Source of the DNA: Terriglobia bacterium
GTDB lineage: Bacteria; Acidobacteriota; UBA6911
Assembly (NCBI GenBank): GCA_020072565.1
Contig: JAIQGI010000036.1
Location: forward strand, 1-64,000
Reading direction: 5' to 3'
DNA: 64,000 bases
Under the pieces are notes generated by a model that had not been told where the DNA came from, did no database searches, and saw only the letters and a list, made by a program, of their open reading frames with translations. Below are positions 51,760-61,493 of this stretch, piece after piece (within the stretch, counting starts at the first letter, position 1; each line of letters starts with the position of its first letter). Made by a program: the position numbers and the translations under genes.

Positions 51760-53460
51760 TCACTGATGCGGGGCGTGATACCAACCGAGCACCGCGAGGT
51801 GCGTCCGATCGTCAGCGTAGCCTAGGACAACCTCAACCGGCAGAGCTTGGGCATTTCCACTGCTGCCGGCCTGGATGACCAGGCGTGCAACCGGAATCCG
51901 ACCGTAACGATCGGGCTTGACACCGGGCCCTCCGTCCTTCAGCGTTACGCCCGGCACGTCCACGTATTGTTGTCCCTGCGGGTTAAGGAGATCGGCTGCC
52001 AGTCTCCTGCCGTCAGCATTCTCCAGCCGGATTCGGTATATGCGGTTGTCCAGGAGAGCGTATCCGCGCTCAACTGCCAGATCCCGGAACGATAGCCGGT
52101 AATTCGAGCCGTCTTGCGCCAGAGCAAATCCCTCGAGAGGCGTAATCCTGTCAAACCAGTATCGGCCGATCGCGTCGCGACGTTTCTTGAGCACGTCGGC
52201 GATGTACCGGGTGACTTCAGGGCGCGTGTATTCCCCGGCCTCAGCCAGGCGTCGAATCGTATCATCGGTGAACGCGGTAACGATCTTGGCCCCCCAGTAG
52301 GCGTCGGAGTCGTCCATCCGCTCAAAGGAAAGATTCGGATAGTTGGGCTTCCATGCGGCCGGATCGAAGAGTTCTGCCTGGAAATAGCCGACCTCCGGAT
52401 AAGGAATCTCGCCGCGCACGTCCCAGGGCCTCCGCCAGGTGCCGAGTGTGACAAAAGATTTGCCGATTGCAGACCCGTCAAAGATGTACTCGTGCCCCAC
52501 CCGGTAGGGGCCGTTGATGAAGTCGCCGCTGCCCATGGTCGAGCCGAAATCGAGCAGGTAGTGACGGACGTACCCGCGCCCATCCTGGCCGGCGATGAAC
52601 ACATCGAGAGCGTTCTTGTCGCCTACGTCGACATGATTGATCCAGGAGGCAATTACCCGCAGCCCGCGCAACTCACGCCGCAGCTCATGAGGTATCAAAT
52701 CGTTCGGATCATCTTTTCTCCGCCCCGTATAGACGAAGCGACCGACAGCCGGGCCGGAAAGATAGAGACTGGCCAGGCCGCGGTACCTGCCATCGGGCAT
52801 TGGCTTGAGTTTTTGAATGAGTGACTCAAATACCTGGGGTGTCAGAGGCTGCTTTTTGCCGAGCGCATCGGTATATTTCGCCTTCTCGCCCAACCGCAGA
52901 TCCTCGCGACGGAAATAAACGATGCTGTTGTGCGGGACGTTGTAACCGGCCGCGTGCATGATTAGAGTGCAGATGCGCTCGGCAGCCGAGTTGCGTTCGA
53001 GTGCGGCCGGCAGGTCGAATTTCAGGACGTACGTGCGACCTGCACCGTCGGCCACGTCGATCTTTGGCGTGTAGCCCTCATCGCCGATTTTTGTGACCGT
53101 CCAGGTTCCGGGCTTTGGGGTCTCACCCTCGAGCCCGGCTTCTATTTCCGTGAATGACAGTGATCTCAGTCCCATCCGATTGGCGAACCAGCTGGAACCG
53201 GGGACTTCGTCCCAGGCATTTACATTCAGAGCCCCGGGATCGGCGGCACGAGAAGCCTGGTATTCCGGGCTTAAATGACGCAGCCAGGTGTTGTATAGGA
53301 TGGCATGGATCTCCGAAACCTGGCGTTCCCTGGGCTTGCTGATGGCGGATTGATCATGGTCGGTCTGTAGCGGCGGGCGCAGTCTCAGTTTCGAACCGGC
53401 CGAAACGGCCGCAGGCAACAAAGCCGCCAGAGCCCAGACCAACACCCTGCGCACCTTCAT
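51760..53460 (-). CDS. Secreted protein with protein-kinase-like motifs
   Basis: A 566-residue protein with a signal peptide (MKVRRVLVWALAALLPAAVSA). Its middle part shows the landmarks of a protein-kinase or HipA/FAM20-like fold: YVLKFD with Lys147, a helix with Glu161 (AAERICTLIMHAAGY), HVDVGDKN (H276, D278, N283, spacing as in HRDxxxxN), and DFG at 304-306 in HYLLDFGSTMG. I do not know a named family with this layout, so the role is open; phosphorylation of an envelope target is a real possibility. Start ATG 53460 overlaps the stop of the upstream Omp85-like gene (ATGA), so they are co-translated. Confidence 0.65.
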   Translation of the reverse strand: MKVRRVLVWALAALLPAAVSAGSKLRLRPPLQTDHDQSAISKPRERQVSEIHAILYNTWLRHLSPEYQASRAADPGALNVNAWDEVPGSSWFANRMGLRSLSFTEIEAGLEGETPKPGTWTVTKIGDEGYTPKIDVADGAGRTYVLKFDLPAALERNSAAERICTLIMHAAGYNVPHNSIVYFRREDLRLGEKAKYTDALGKKQPLTPQVFESLIQKLKPMPDGRYRGLASLYLSGPAVGRFVYTGRRKDDPNDLIPHELRRELRGLRVIASWINHVDVGDKNALDVFIAGQDGRGYVRHYLLDFGSTMGSGDFINGPYRVGHEYIFDGSAIGKSFVTLGTWRRPWDVRGEIPYPEVGYFQAELFDPAAWKPNYPNLSFERMDDSDAYWGAKIVTAFTDDTIRRLAEAGEYTRPEVTRYIADVLKKRRDAIGRYWFDRITPLEGFALAQDGSNYRLSFRDLAVERGYALLDNRIYRIRLENADGRRLAADLLNPQGQQYVDVPGVTLKDGGPGVKPDRYGRIPVARLVIQAGSSGNAQALPVEVVLGYADDRTHLAVLGWYHAPHQ

Positions 53461-54764
53461 CGCTTGTAGGCTCCGTAGCGAATCGGGCCCCACAGCGGTG
53501 GTCGCACCCGATCGCCGAAAGAAACGTGGAACTGAAAGCCTTCGCTGCTGTGGCCAAACTCGACGCGCACTACCGTGCCTTTATCAACCCCTGCACGGTA
53601 GCGAAATGCGAGGCCGTAATTCCGGTGCCAGTTCAGCCAGGTCAGATCGGAGGTTTGGTCGAAAATCTGGCCTTCATCGAAGAAAGGAATTGCCTGGAGA
53701 TTAGGATGCAGACGGTAGCGGTACTCCAGGGAAAGCAGGAAGAGGTTGGTGCCGTAAAAGCGATCCAGTCGAAAGCCGCGCAAGGTCGATGAGCCGCCGA
53801 TATGCGGCAAGAGATAAAATGGGATCGGATCGCTGTTGGCGCTTCTGCGAGTGAACTCGAGGTTGGCCTGACCGACAAGTGCGCTGCGCTCCGAAGCCAG
53901 GGGCAGCCGCCCCTCCATCTGGATTTCATAGCTGTAATATTTGAGGAGGTTGCTCCTTCCAAGCCCCTTCTGGTAGGAGGCGCCCAGATGAAGAGAGCCT
54001 CCGAGCTGATACTCTCTGCGGAGGGCATTCAAGGCTAGATACGTGCCCACGCTTTGCAGCCTGGTCTGGGTACCGAAGCCGGGAAGATTCGGGAAGTACA
54101 CGTCGGGTGATGAAAATGCCGGATTTGTTCCCGGGAGTGCCGTCAGCCAGGCCCACTTGTATTCGGTGCCGGCCTGCACCCATCGAACCGGAACAACTTC
54201 GTATCGCACACCGGTCCAGGTCTGGCGCAGGGCAAAGTTGGTGCGCTGGCCCTCCAGCGAGCTGTGCCCCAGCCCGTAGAAATTCTCTTGTGGCCGCCAT
54301 TGGTATGAACCCTCGAGATACAGCTTGCTCGGCCCCAGAACCTCCGCCACGGACAGATCGAACTCTTCGTAGTTCGTGGTCGTGATGTTCAGATCCATGC
54401 GGAACTGGCTCTTCTTCTCTGCCCCAGCCAAGTATGTGAGCCCGCCTCCGAAGCCGGTTCCTTCTCCCGTTCCTCCGAACACAGGCAGGATCCCGCGCCT
54501 GCGCAACGCGTCGAGATATATTTGCCAGCGCTCCCGCAGGCGGTGCTTTTCCACACTGATGAGGCCGCGTTCCATTCCGGAGGAAATAAGGTGATGAGGA
54601 TAGGAGATTATGTGGAGGGGCAACAGCCAACCGGGCTGCGCAGCTTTCTTGACCTCTTCCTGTGTGACGATTCTCTCGTCCTGTCCCGGCAGACTCTGAG
54701 CGCATGCCAGCGCCAGAAGCCAGGTCACGAAGATCGGAAGAATTTTGCGTCGGCCCTTCATCAT
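53457..54764 (-). CDS. Omp85/BamA-type surface-antigen barrel protein
   Basis: A 435-residue outer-membrane protein. Signal segment (RKILPIFVTWLLALACAQSLPG), then a barrel with regular aromatic strand ends and the Omp85-type motif IGGSSTLRGFRLDRFYG, followed by FDEGQIFDQ and the last strand VRVEFGHSSEGFQFHVSFGDRVR. No POTRA domains are visible before the barrel, so it is a short patatin-like-type or stand-alone barrel. ATG 54764 (or 54761) is set at the start of the signal segment. The kinase-like gene follows in an ATGA overlap. Confidence 0.8.
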   Translation of the reverse strand: MMKGRRKILPIFVTWLLALACAQSLPGQDERIVTQEEVKKAAQPGWLLPLHIISYPHHLISSGMERGLISVEKHRLRERWQIYLDALRRRGILPVFGGTGEGTGFGGGLTYLAGAEKKSQFRMDLNITTTNYEEFDLSVAEVLGPSKLYLEGSYQWRPQENFYGLGHSSLEGQRTNFALRQTWTGVRYEVVPVRWVQAGTEYKWAWLTALPGTNPAFSSPDVYFPNLPGFGTQTRLQSVGTYLALNALRREYQLGGSLHLGASYQKGLGRSNLLKYYSYEIQMEGRLPLASERSALVGQANLEFTRRSANSDPIPFYLLPHIGGSSTLRGFRLDRFYGTNLFLLSLEYRYRLHPNLQAIPFFDEGQIFDQTSDLTWLNWHRNYGLAFRYRAGVDKGTVVRVEFGHSSEGFQFHVSFGDRVRPPLWGPIRYGAYKR

Positions 54765-55021
54765 GCAACCACCGAGGACCAGCCTGGGTGCAACCGTATT
54801 TGGCCAGACGTACGACAGTGCGAACATGAAAACCAGGGTGCAATTCCTTTCTTGCTGCACATACATTTCACGCCCCCGGAAAAAATCCGGCGGACGTGCT
54901 CTCAAACGCAGGCGTAAAGCCCATGGGAGAAAGATGTCGTTTGCGGCAATATACCTCAAAACACGACCCACTTCATCAGAAATGAGATCGCAATCCAGGG
55001 GGCGCTTCAGGAAACGGTGAA

Positions 55022-55070
55022 ACACACGAAACACAGGAATGATGGTCTCGTGTGCTCCGGCTATTTCGTG
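55022..55070. repeat. Degenerate palindromic repeat of the CACACGAAA type
   Basis: CACACGA (55023-55029) pairs with TCGTGTG (55048-55054), and the outer words (AAACGGTGAAACACACG and CTATTTCGTGG) recall the palindrome at 37511-37557. It lies between divergent genes. Copy number is too small to call a family with certainty. Confidence 0.4.
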
Positions 55071-55179
55071 GTCGAAACCCTGATTGAATTTCGGGCGGGA
55101 GAAGGCTTATCATCATGACGAGCACCAGCGGAAAAGCCGACAGAGGCACTGTGCGTCGGTCTGGTTGCACGGAGGTGCC

Positions 55180-56004
55180 ATGAAAAAAGCATGCGCTATT
55201 CTTGTGAGCCTCCTCCTTGCCAGCACGGCTTTTGCTGGTTTCAGAGTCAAGTTGGTAAAGCCGAAAAAGCCCGAACAATTTCAGACTCGCCTGACGGTCG
55301 GCGAAGTCACTTATGCCGCTGACCTGGTCATCGACGGGAAGGAACAGAAGAGCTACTTCTATAAGGAGTTGATACCGGCTCACGTCGTCGCCCTTCGTCT
55401 TGCCATCTTCAACCGGGAACACCGTGAGGTGATGCTGCCGCTGGAACGATTGCAGCTGGTGGATCCTTCGGGTCGAGAGGTTGCATTGGTGGCGCCGGAC
55501 GCGGTAGCGCAAGCGGTTCTCAAAGGTCTGGTGGTCACGGCGGAAGCCCGGGATCAGAGTCCGGTGGGAGTTGCCCCGAGGCTTGATCCCCGGATCGATC
55601 CGAATGATCCACGTAACGATCCGAACGATCCCAGATATCGGCGCTATCCTCCTGTCGACCCCCGTACGGACCCTCGGAACACCGACCCTCGCTACGATCC
55701 GAACGACCCCCGATACCGGCGTTATCCCAATGGGACCTATGGGCCGTATATCCGCTCGGGAGTTGACATCGTCCTGGTCCCGGGTGCCGGTGGTGGTGCA
55801 GGTGATCTTTCTCAACATGAGAAGGCGCTGGTCGAAAAGGATTTTGCCGACAAGGCCCATTCACTGGAGCCTGTGCCTCCTCTATCCGGGCGTGACAAGT
55901 TCCTCTATTTTGCTGTTACCGAGAAGCCTGCGGGTGCGAAAGGTTTTACTCTGATCCTGCCGCAGGCGAAGGGTATGCCCACAGTGGTTGTCCTCAAGTT
56001 CTAG
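55180..56004 (+). CDS. Secreted protein with DPNDPR repeats
   Basis: A 274-residue protein with a signal peptide (MKKACAILVSLLLASTAFAG). The first domain (about 25-125) is beta-rich. A low-complexity segment (about 137-188) repeats DPNDPR, DPRTDPR and RYRRYP. A C-terminal beta-rich part follows. Asp-rich repeats of this type can bind calcium, though no strict calcium motif is present. The start is fixed by GGAGG five bases before ATG 55180. No family recognised. Confidence 0.65.
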   Translation: MKKACAILVSLLLASTAFAGFRVKLVKPKKPEQFQTRLTVGEVTYAADLVIDGKEQKSYFYKELIPAHVVALRLAIFNREHREVMLPLERLQLVDPSGREVALVAPDAVAQAVLKGLVVTAEARDQSPVGVAPRLDPRIDPNDPRNDPNDPRYRRYPPVDPRTDPRNTDPRYDPNDPRYRRYPNGTYGPYIRSGVDIVLVPGAGGGAGDLSQHEKALVEKDFADKAHSLEPVPPLSGRDKFLYFAVTEKPAGAKGFTLILPQAKGMPTVVVLKF

Positions 56005-56072
56005 CCGGAAACGGCAGGACCTGCGACACGCCCGAAAAAGCTATTCGCGCATTTCGAAGTTTCCCGATCTTC

Positions 56073-58589
56073 CTAGTTGATTCCCTTGAATTTTGACTGC
56101 AGGATGGCGATCTTCTCCTGCAGTGTAGGCTCGGGCCCTTTGGGTTCCGGGTCTGGTTCGGGGACAGGCGGGGGAGGCACAGGTCCTCCGGGCGCGACAT
56201 CGTTCCGCCTGGGCGGAGCATCCCTCCTCCTGCCAGGAGGGTCGTTTCTCCTGCGCGCGCGCTGGTACGCAGGCGCGCGGTTCACGGGAAGGGATGGGAT
56301 CGTTTCCGCCGATGGATTTTCGACCGGCGCACCTTCCGCCGCCTCAGCCGATCCGCTTGCGGCCGCACTGGCTGCAGGCGCAGCCTGTGAGTGCTGGGGC
56401 CGCCGCCGGGGCTTCTTGCGCCTCCTTGGGATAGCGGGGAGCAGTGCCTTCATCGACAACCCGATCCGCTTGGTCTCCACTTCAATGGAAATGACCTTCA
56501 CCTGGACGAGGTCGCCGACCTTGACGGCCTCGCGTGGATCGCGGATGAAGCGGTTTGACATCTGGCTGAGGTGAACCAGGCCGTCCTGGTGGATGCCGAT
56601 GTCGACGAATGCACCGAAATTGGTCACGTTGGTGACGCTTCCTTCCAGCGTCATGCCTTCCTTCAGGTCGGCGATGTCTCTGACCTCAGCCCGGAATCTA
56701 GGCGGCGCAAAAATGCCGCGCGGATCCTTTCCCGGCGCAAGCAGCTCTTCGCGAATAAACTCGAGTGTCGGCATGCCTGCCTTCTCGTCGACGAGTTCCT
56801 CGAACTTCAGCGAAGCGATCAAATCCCTGTTGCCGATCAGATCCGCAACGCCTACATTCAGGCTAGCCGCCATTCTTTCCACGATCGGGTAGGACTCGGG
56901 ATGAATCCAGGAGCGGTCCAGGGGAACCTCGCTGTTCGGAATGCGTAGAAATCCTGATGCCTGCTGGTATGTGGCCTCATCAAGGCCCGGCACCGACAAG
57001 AGGGTCGTTCGCGTGCCGAACGGCCCGTTGGAGCCGCGACAGGTGACGATTCTCCGCGCCATGCGGTCGCTGATTCCCGAAATGTAACGCAGCAGCGAGA
57101 AGCTTGCGGCATTCAGGTCGGCTCCGACCCTGTTGACACAAAACTGAACGGTCTGAACCAGGCGCCGGTGAAGCTCCTTTTGATCAACATCGTGCTGATA
57201 TTGCCCCACCCCGATCAATTTGGGATCGATCTTCACGAGTTCGGCCAGCGGATCCTGAAGCCGGCGCGCGATGCTCACAGCGGAACGCGCTGCGATGGGC
57301 AGTTCGGGGAATTCCTCTCTCCCGATGCGGGACGAGGAGTAGACGACCACCCCGGCATCATTCACGGTGGCCACCACGATGTTATCCATCTTCTCGTCCG
57401 CCAGGATCTGCCGCAGAATCTTTTCCGTTTCGCGCGCGCTTGGCCCGCTTCCGATCGCCACCGCACTGATATTGTGCTTGCGTATCAGGTCGAGGATTGC
57501 GGTCTTGGTGCCCTCGATGTCGCTCTTTGGAGGCCTCGGATATACGACGGCTTCTTCCAGAAATTTGCCCTGCTGGTCCACCGCGGCGAGCCGGCACTCA
57601 TCGGTCTTACCGGCATCCACACCAATGACGGGGATGGCGCCGCCGGGCGGCGACTGGAGCAGGTTTTCGAGGTTTTCCTGGAAAACCCGGATGGCTTCCC
57701 CGTCCGCGCGCTCCTTCAGTTGGGCGCGGACTTCGGTCTCGATCAGAGGCCGCAGGATACGGCTGTAGCTGTCGCGGGCAGCCACTTCCAGAACGGGCGC
57801 GAATGCGGATTCGCGATCCCGCGTGATGAGATCCGTGATCAACTGGAGCGCCTTGGCGGAGTCACACTGGATCGATGAAGTCAGAATCCCTTCCTTCGTT
57901 CCTCTTCGAATCGCCAGGACACGATGCGAAGGGATCGAGGCCACGGGCTCGCGGCGATCGTAGTACATGTTGTACTTGGTCTTCTGTTCCGCCTTGGCGG
58001 GGACTACCGTGGAAACCACGAACCCCTCCTGCCACAGCAGTTCCCGCAGTGCTTTGCGCAATTCGAGGTTCTCCGAAATCCAATCCGCGATGATTTCGGA
58101 AGCGCCCTGCAAGGCCTGCTGCCGGTCGGCGACTCCTTTCTCCGGATCTATGAAAACGTCAACGTGTTCCTCCAGACTCCACGCGTCCGGATCCTGGCTC
58201 CATATGTACTCCGCCAGGGGTTCCAGCCCCTTGTCGATTGCCTCGCTCGATCGGGTTCTGCGCTTCGGCCGGAAGCGATGATGAAGATCTTCAATGGCGG
58301 TCTTGTCCCAGCAACCGTCGATCTGCTGGCGCAGATCTTCGGTCAATTTGCCCTGTTCGGCCAGTGACTTTAACAGCTGGACGCGTCTTTCCTCGAGTTC
58401 CCTGTAATAAACCATCCGTTCCTGGATGGTGCGGAGGTCGGCTGCACCCATGCCACCGGTTGCCTCTTTGCGGTAACGGACGATGAAAGGAGCCGTGGCT
58501 CCCGCCTCGAACAGCGCGAGAGAAGCTGCGACAGACGATTCCGGCAGAGATACTTCCTGAACAATACGTTTGATGATTGCAGGATCCAT
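56073..58589 (-). CDS. tex: Tex transcription accessory protein
   Basis: An 838-residue RNA-binding protein. Domains in order are Tex N-terminal helical region, YqgF-like RNase H fold (IPVIGVDAGKTDECRLAAVDQQG), helix-hairpin-helix (ISGISDRMARRIV; LLSVPGLDEATYQQASGFLRI), and S1 domain (EGMTLEGSVTNVTNFGAFVDIG). The C-terminal ~115 residues are an Arg/Pro/Ala-rich tail ending LQEKIAILQSKFKG. The tail is longer than in E. coli Tex. ATG 58589 (MDPAIIKRI) is preferred. Confidence 0.93.
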   Translation of the reverse strand: MDPAIIKRIVQEVSLPESSVAASLALFEAGATAPFIVRYRKEATGGMGAADLRTIQERMVYYRELEERRVQLLKSLAEQGKLTEDLRQQIDGCWDKTAIEDLHHRFRPKRRTRSSEAIDKGLEPLAEYIWSQDPDAWSLEEHVDVFIDPEKGVADRQQALQGASEIIADWISENLELRKALRELLWQEGFVVSTVVPAKAEQKTKYNMYYDRREPVASIPSHRVLAIRRGTKEGILTSSIQCDSAKALQLITDLITRDRESAFAPVLEVAARDSYSRILRPLIETEVRAQLKERADGEAIRVFQENLENLLQSPPGGAIPVIGVDAGKTDECRLAAVDQQGKFLEEAVVYPRPPKSDIEGTKTAILDLIRKHNISAVAIGSGPSARETEKILRQILADEKMDNIVVATVNDAGVVVYSSSRIGREEFPELPIAARSAVSIARRLQDPLAELVKIDPKLIGVGQYQHDVDQKELHRRLVQTVQFCVNRVGADLNAASFSLLRYISGISDRMARRIVTCRGSNGPFGTRTTLLSVPGLDEATYQQASGFLRIPNSEVPLDRSWIHPESYPIVERMAASLNVGVADLIGNRDLIASLKFEELVDEKAGMPTLEFIREELLAPGKDPRGIFAPPRFRAEVRDIADLKEGMTLEGSVTNVTNFGAFVDIGIHQDGLVHLSQMSNRFIRDPREAVKVGDLVQVKVISIEVETKRIGLSMKALLPAIPRRRKKPRRRPQHSQAAPAASAAASGSAEAAEGAPVENPSAETIPSLPVNRAPAYQRARRRNDPPGRRRDAPPRRNDVAPGGPVPPPPVPEPDPEPKGPEPTLQEKIAILQSKFKGIN

Positions 58590-58707
58590 GCGCGATATTC
58601 TTACCGAGCCTTGAGCCATAATCAAGGCATTATCATGGAGTGAGCCCCAAAGTGTTTCATTTCGCTCCCAATGCCTCTCTTTCAGCTTCCCTCAGACTTG
58701 GGCTTGT

Positions 58708-60027
58708 CTAGAAGGCCTCCGTTTTCTCGCGGCACGCGATGTGGAAGGCCGACAGTCCTTCGAGCACCGGGTCGTAGATGTCCGGCGTAATCGGCCGCAG
58801 CACACCCGTTCTCCGGATCCGTCCGGTCAAAATCAAATCCACGGCGATCGCGGCGGGCAGCGAAACAGTTCGAGACATCGAGGTGTCGCCGCCAGGGACG
58901 CCAAAATCGATCAACTGCGAAATGGTGCGCTCCCGTCTGCCGTCAGGAAACTCGACACGGAAGTCGTGATGGAGCACGATCATGTCCCGCTCGCCCGGCC
59001 GGAAGGCCAATTTTTCGAACATGAGCTCACCAAGAGCGTCGAGGGGAGTGGTTCGGCTCACCTGGAACTGCCGATCCGAGAACATACCGAGCCACTCCAG
59101 ATTCAGGATGGGGAAAGCTTCCCTGGGGATCCCGAGTTTGGCTGCCGTGGCAGCCTTGAGATTCTCGGTGTTGCCGCAGCCAATCAAGTTGCGCATGAAA
59201 CCGGCGTAGGTCTGCCCTCGAACTTCGACCTCTTCCAGGGACAACAGTCCCAGCGCGCCGATGCTGTACAGGCAATCGCACCAGCCCAGGTTGCGCAGCG
59301 TGGCCCGATACATGGTCTGAATTCCGCCCAGGCCGTAGGTGTCGATGTAACTGATGGCATCGCGATTCGGATAGGCTTCATAGTCCCCCAGTCCCTCGAC
59401 GGCGAGGATATGCATGTCCCGGAACAGGCGATGCGACGGCACGTCGATCCTGCGGCCGTCGAGGAGGTAGCGTGCGCTGTTACGTCCGGCCAACAGCACT
59501 CCCCGGGGCGCCCACGAGAACTTGTAGCCAAAGGGATTGTCGTTTGCCTCCGGCGCGGGCAAACCGCCGCAGTACGAACGGAAGGCGATGATGCGGCCAC
59601 CGGCCCTGCGCGTGCCGTCGATGATGCGCATCGCAGACATGTGGTCGATGCCGGGATCCACGCCAATCTCGTTCATGACCGTCACACCCGCCGCGCGGGC
59701 GGTCTCGTCGAGCTCCTGCATTGCCGGGGAAATGTAGGACGTCGTTACCATGTGCTTCCGATGGGCGATGCACAGCCGCGCAACCATCGGGTGATAGGCG
59801 AATGGGAGAAGGCTTACCGCAAGATCACAAGATTCGATGAATGACGCCAGCCGCGCCTCGTCCTGAACGTCGAAAAAAAAGGCCTTCCCATTCGGGCTCC
59901 CGCCGATCATTTCCTCCGCCCTGTCGAGCAGGAGCGTGGCAATTACCACCCGATACCCCTTGCCGAGCAAATAGCGGACAAGCGGCCGGGCTACGAGTCC
60001 GGATCCCAATACCAGGATTTGTTTCAT
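58708..60027 (-). CDS. Saccharopine dehydrogenase, glutamate-forming type
   Basis: A 439-residue Rossmann-fold enzyme. ILVLGSGLVARPLVRYL is the nucleotide-binding start, and NEIGVDPGIDHMSAMRIID is the family signature. It resembles the SDH half of the animal AASS protein and yeast LYS9, which turns saccharopine into glutamate and aminoadipate semialdehyde. ATG 60027 follows the GGAAAAC-type site. The lysine-ketoglutarate reductase gene is 111 bp upstream in transcription in the same direction, so both steps are encoded together. Confidence 0.88.
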   Translation of the reverse strand: MKQILVLGSGLVARPLVRYLLGKGYRVVIATLLLDRAEEMIGGSPNGKAFFFDVQDEARLASFIESCDLAVSLLPFAYHPMVARLCIAHRKHMVTTSYISPAMQELDETARAAGVTVMNEIGVDPGIDHMSAMRIIDGTRRAGGRIIAFRSYCGGLPAPEANDNPFGYKFSWAPRGVLLAGRNSARYLLDGRRIDVPSHRLFRDMHILAVEGLGDYEAYPNRDAISYIDTYGLGGIQTMYRATLRNLGWCDCLYSIGALGLLSLEEVEVRGQTYAGFMRNLIGCGNTENLKAATAAKLGIPREAFPILNLEWLGMFSDRQFQVSRTTPLDALGELMFEKLAFRPGERDMIVLHHDFRVEFPDGRRERTISQLIDFGVPGGDTSMSRTVSLPAAIAVDLILTGRIRRTGVLRPITPDIYDPVLEGLSAFHIACREKTEAF

Positions 60028-60137
60028 GGTGTTTTCCTCGTCCTGAGAAGGAGGCAAGTAGAGGCGACAACAAGGTACGGGCTAAAGGCCGTTGCCACTG
60101 AAGACACTCATAAAGGTCGGAATATTGGCGACGGGCT

Positions 60138-61493
60138 CTACCCCTTCGCCGTGATCGGGAACCCGCCCGCATGTCGCGCGCCGGGCACGAGATGCTGTTG
60201 AAGGTACCGGTACGAGGGCGTCAGCTCCCCCTTGTGAACGATGACGGCCTTCTTGAGATGCAATGGCAGATCAAGCTGATCGAAATCGGCCTGCCAATCG
60301 GCGGCGGCAAGGCTGTACACCATGTCGCAGAGCACGGCGCTGAAATATTGAGAGGATTCCCGGGGAAACTCACAAGGCAGGTTATCGACTGCCATGATGG
60401 CCGGCCCGTTGCCGGAGACGCCGTCGTGGACTGTATCCGTGACGGGATCATAGACGTAACAGGGGCAGTCCGGCTTGGTGGCTTTGAGGGTGAGCTCGAT
60501 GCTTCCCTCGATGTCGCAGCTGATGTCCCCGATCACCTTCAGACGCGGCTGTGCACCTGCGAGACAATTTGTGCGCGCCCACTCACGCGTGACCAGGCGC
60601 GGATAGCGCTCTTCCCAATAGATCGCATTGACGAGAACATCCAGGTAGCGCAGATGCTCTTCGAAACAACCCCGATAACGCTCCGGGTTTCTGTAGTAAT
60701 CCTGCAGGTCAAACGCGCCCGCGCTGTCTGCAGGCCGGACGATGTGTTCTTCCTTGAAAACCACTTTGAATATCTCGCCCCACTCGGATCTTGTGCCGGC
60801 TTCGGCAGGAAGTTCGGACACGGAAATCTCCCGAACGTTCAGGCAGTCGAGCACCTCCTGTGCGCCGCGGGAAACATTTCCATAGCCCGAAATCCCGATC
60901 ACTAACGGGCGCAATCCATGCGGGAGCCCGACGCGCAATATCTGCTTGCCGATCTCGGACAGGTGGCCCTTGGCGGAGTCGAGGTCGGGATACTCGTAGG
61001 CATGCCTCACCTGAGCAAGCGGTGTCTGCAAACCCGAGCCGGCCAGGCGCTGGCCCAGGCACCAGAGCGTCTCGACCATCCCGGCATAGCCGGCGTGACG
61101 CCCGAAAAAAATGAGCCGGCGGTTCTGCTCGTCCGCAACCTTTTCATAATCGACGAGTGAGCAGCCGAGCTCAAGCAGCCGGCACAGCATCGGCATATTA
61201 TGGGGCTGCCCTTTGACGACGTGAGCAAAATAGCCGTAGACCGTACCGGTCGAAAGCAGGCCCTCGGGAACCTCTTTAACCGCGAGGACCAGCGGCGCAT
61301 GACCGAGGTCTTCCTTTACCGCGATGCCGGCCGCTCGATACTCCTCATCCCGATAAACGCGGATGGGAGAGGGCTGAACCACGAAACGCAGGCCGCGACT
61401 GGCCTGCAGCTTGGCCAGGTCCGTCGGGACAAGTGGAACCCGTCGTTCCCACTCATTCTTGTCCTCTCTGCGAATGCCGATGGTGACAGGCAT
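60138..61493 (-). CDS. Lysine-ketoglutarate reductase (AASS N-terminal type)
   Basis: A 451-residue AlaDH/PNT-fold enzyme. GIRREDKNEWERRVPLVP at the start, ISGYGNVSRGAQEVLD as nucleotide-binding loop, and GDISCDIEGSIE near the end are the family marks. It joins lysine and 2-oxoglutarate to give saccharopine. ATG 61493 (MPVTIGIRRED) is preferred; the longer frame is unlikely. Together with the dehydrogenase this gives the first two steps of the saccharopine route of lysine degradation. Confidence 0.88.
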   Translation of the reverse strand: MPVTIGIRREDKNEWERRVPLVPTDLAKLQASRGLRFVVQPSPIRVYRDEEYRAAGIAVKEDLGHAPLVLAVKEVPEGLLSTGTVYGYFAHVVKGQPHNMPMLCRLLELGCSLVDYEKVADEQNRRLIFFGRHAGYAGMVETLWCLGQRLAGSGLQTPLAQVRHAYEYPDLDSAKGHLSEIGKQILRVGLPHGLRPLVIGISGYGNVSRGAQEVLDCLNVREISVSELPAEAGTRSEWGEIFKVVFKEEHIVRPADSAGAFDLQDYYRNPERYRGCFEEHLRYLDVLVNAIYWEERYPRLVTREWARTNCLAGAQPRLKVIGDISCDIEGSIELTLKATKPDCPCYVYDPVTDTVHDGVSGNGPAIMAVDNLPCEFPRESSQYFSAVLCDMVYSLAAADWQADFDQLDLPLHLKKAVIVHKGELTPSYRYLQQHLVPGARHAGGFPITAKG

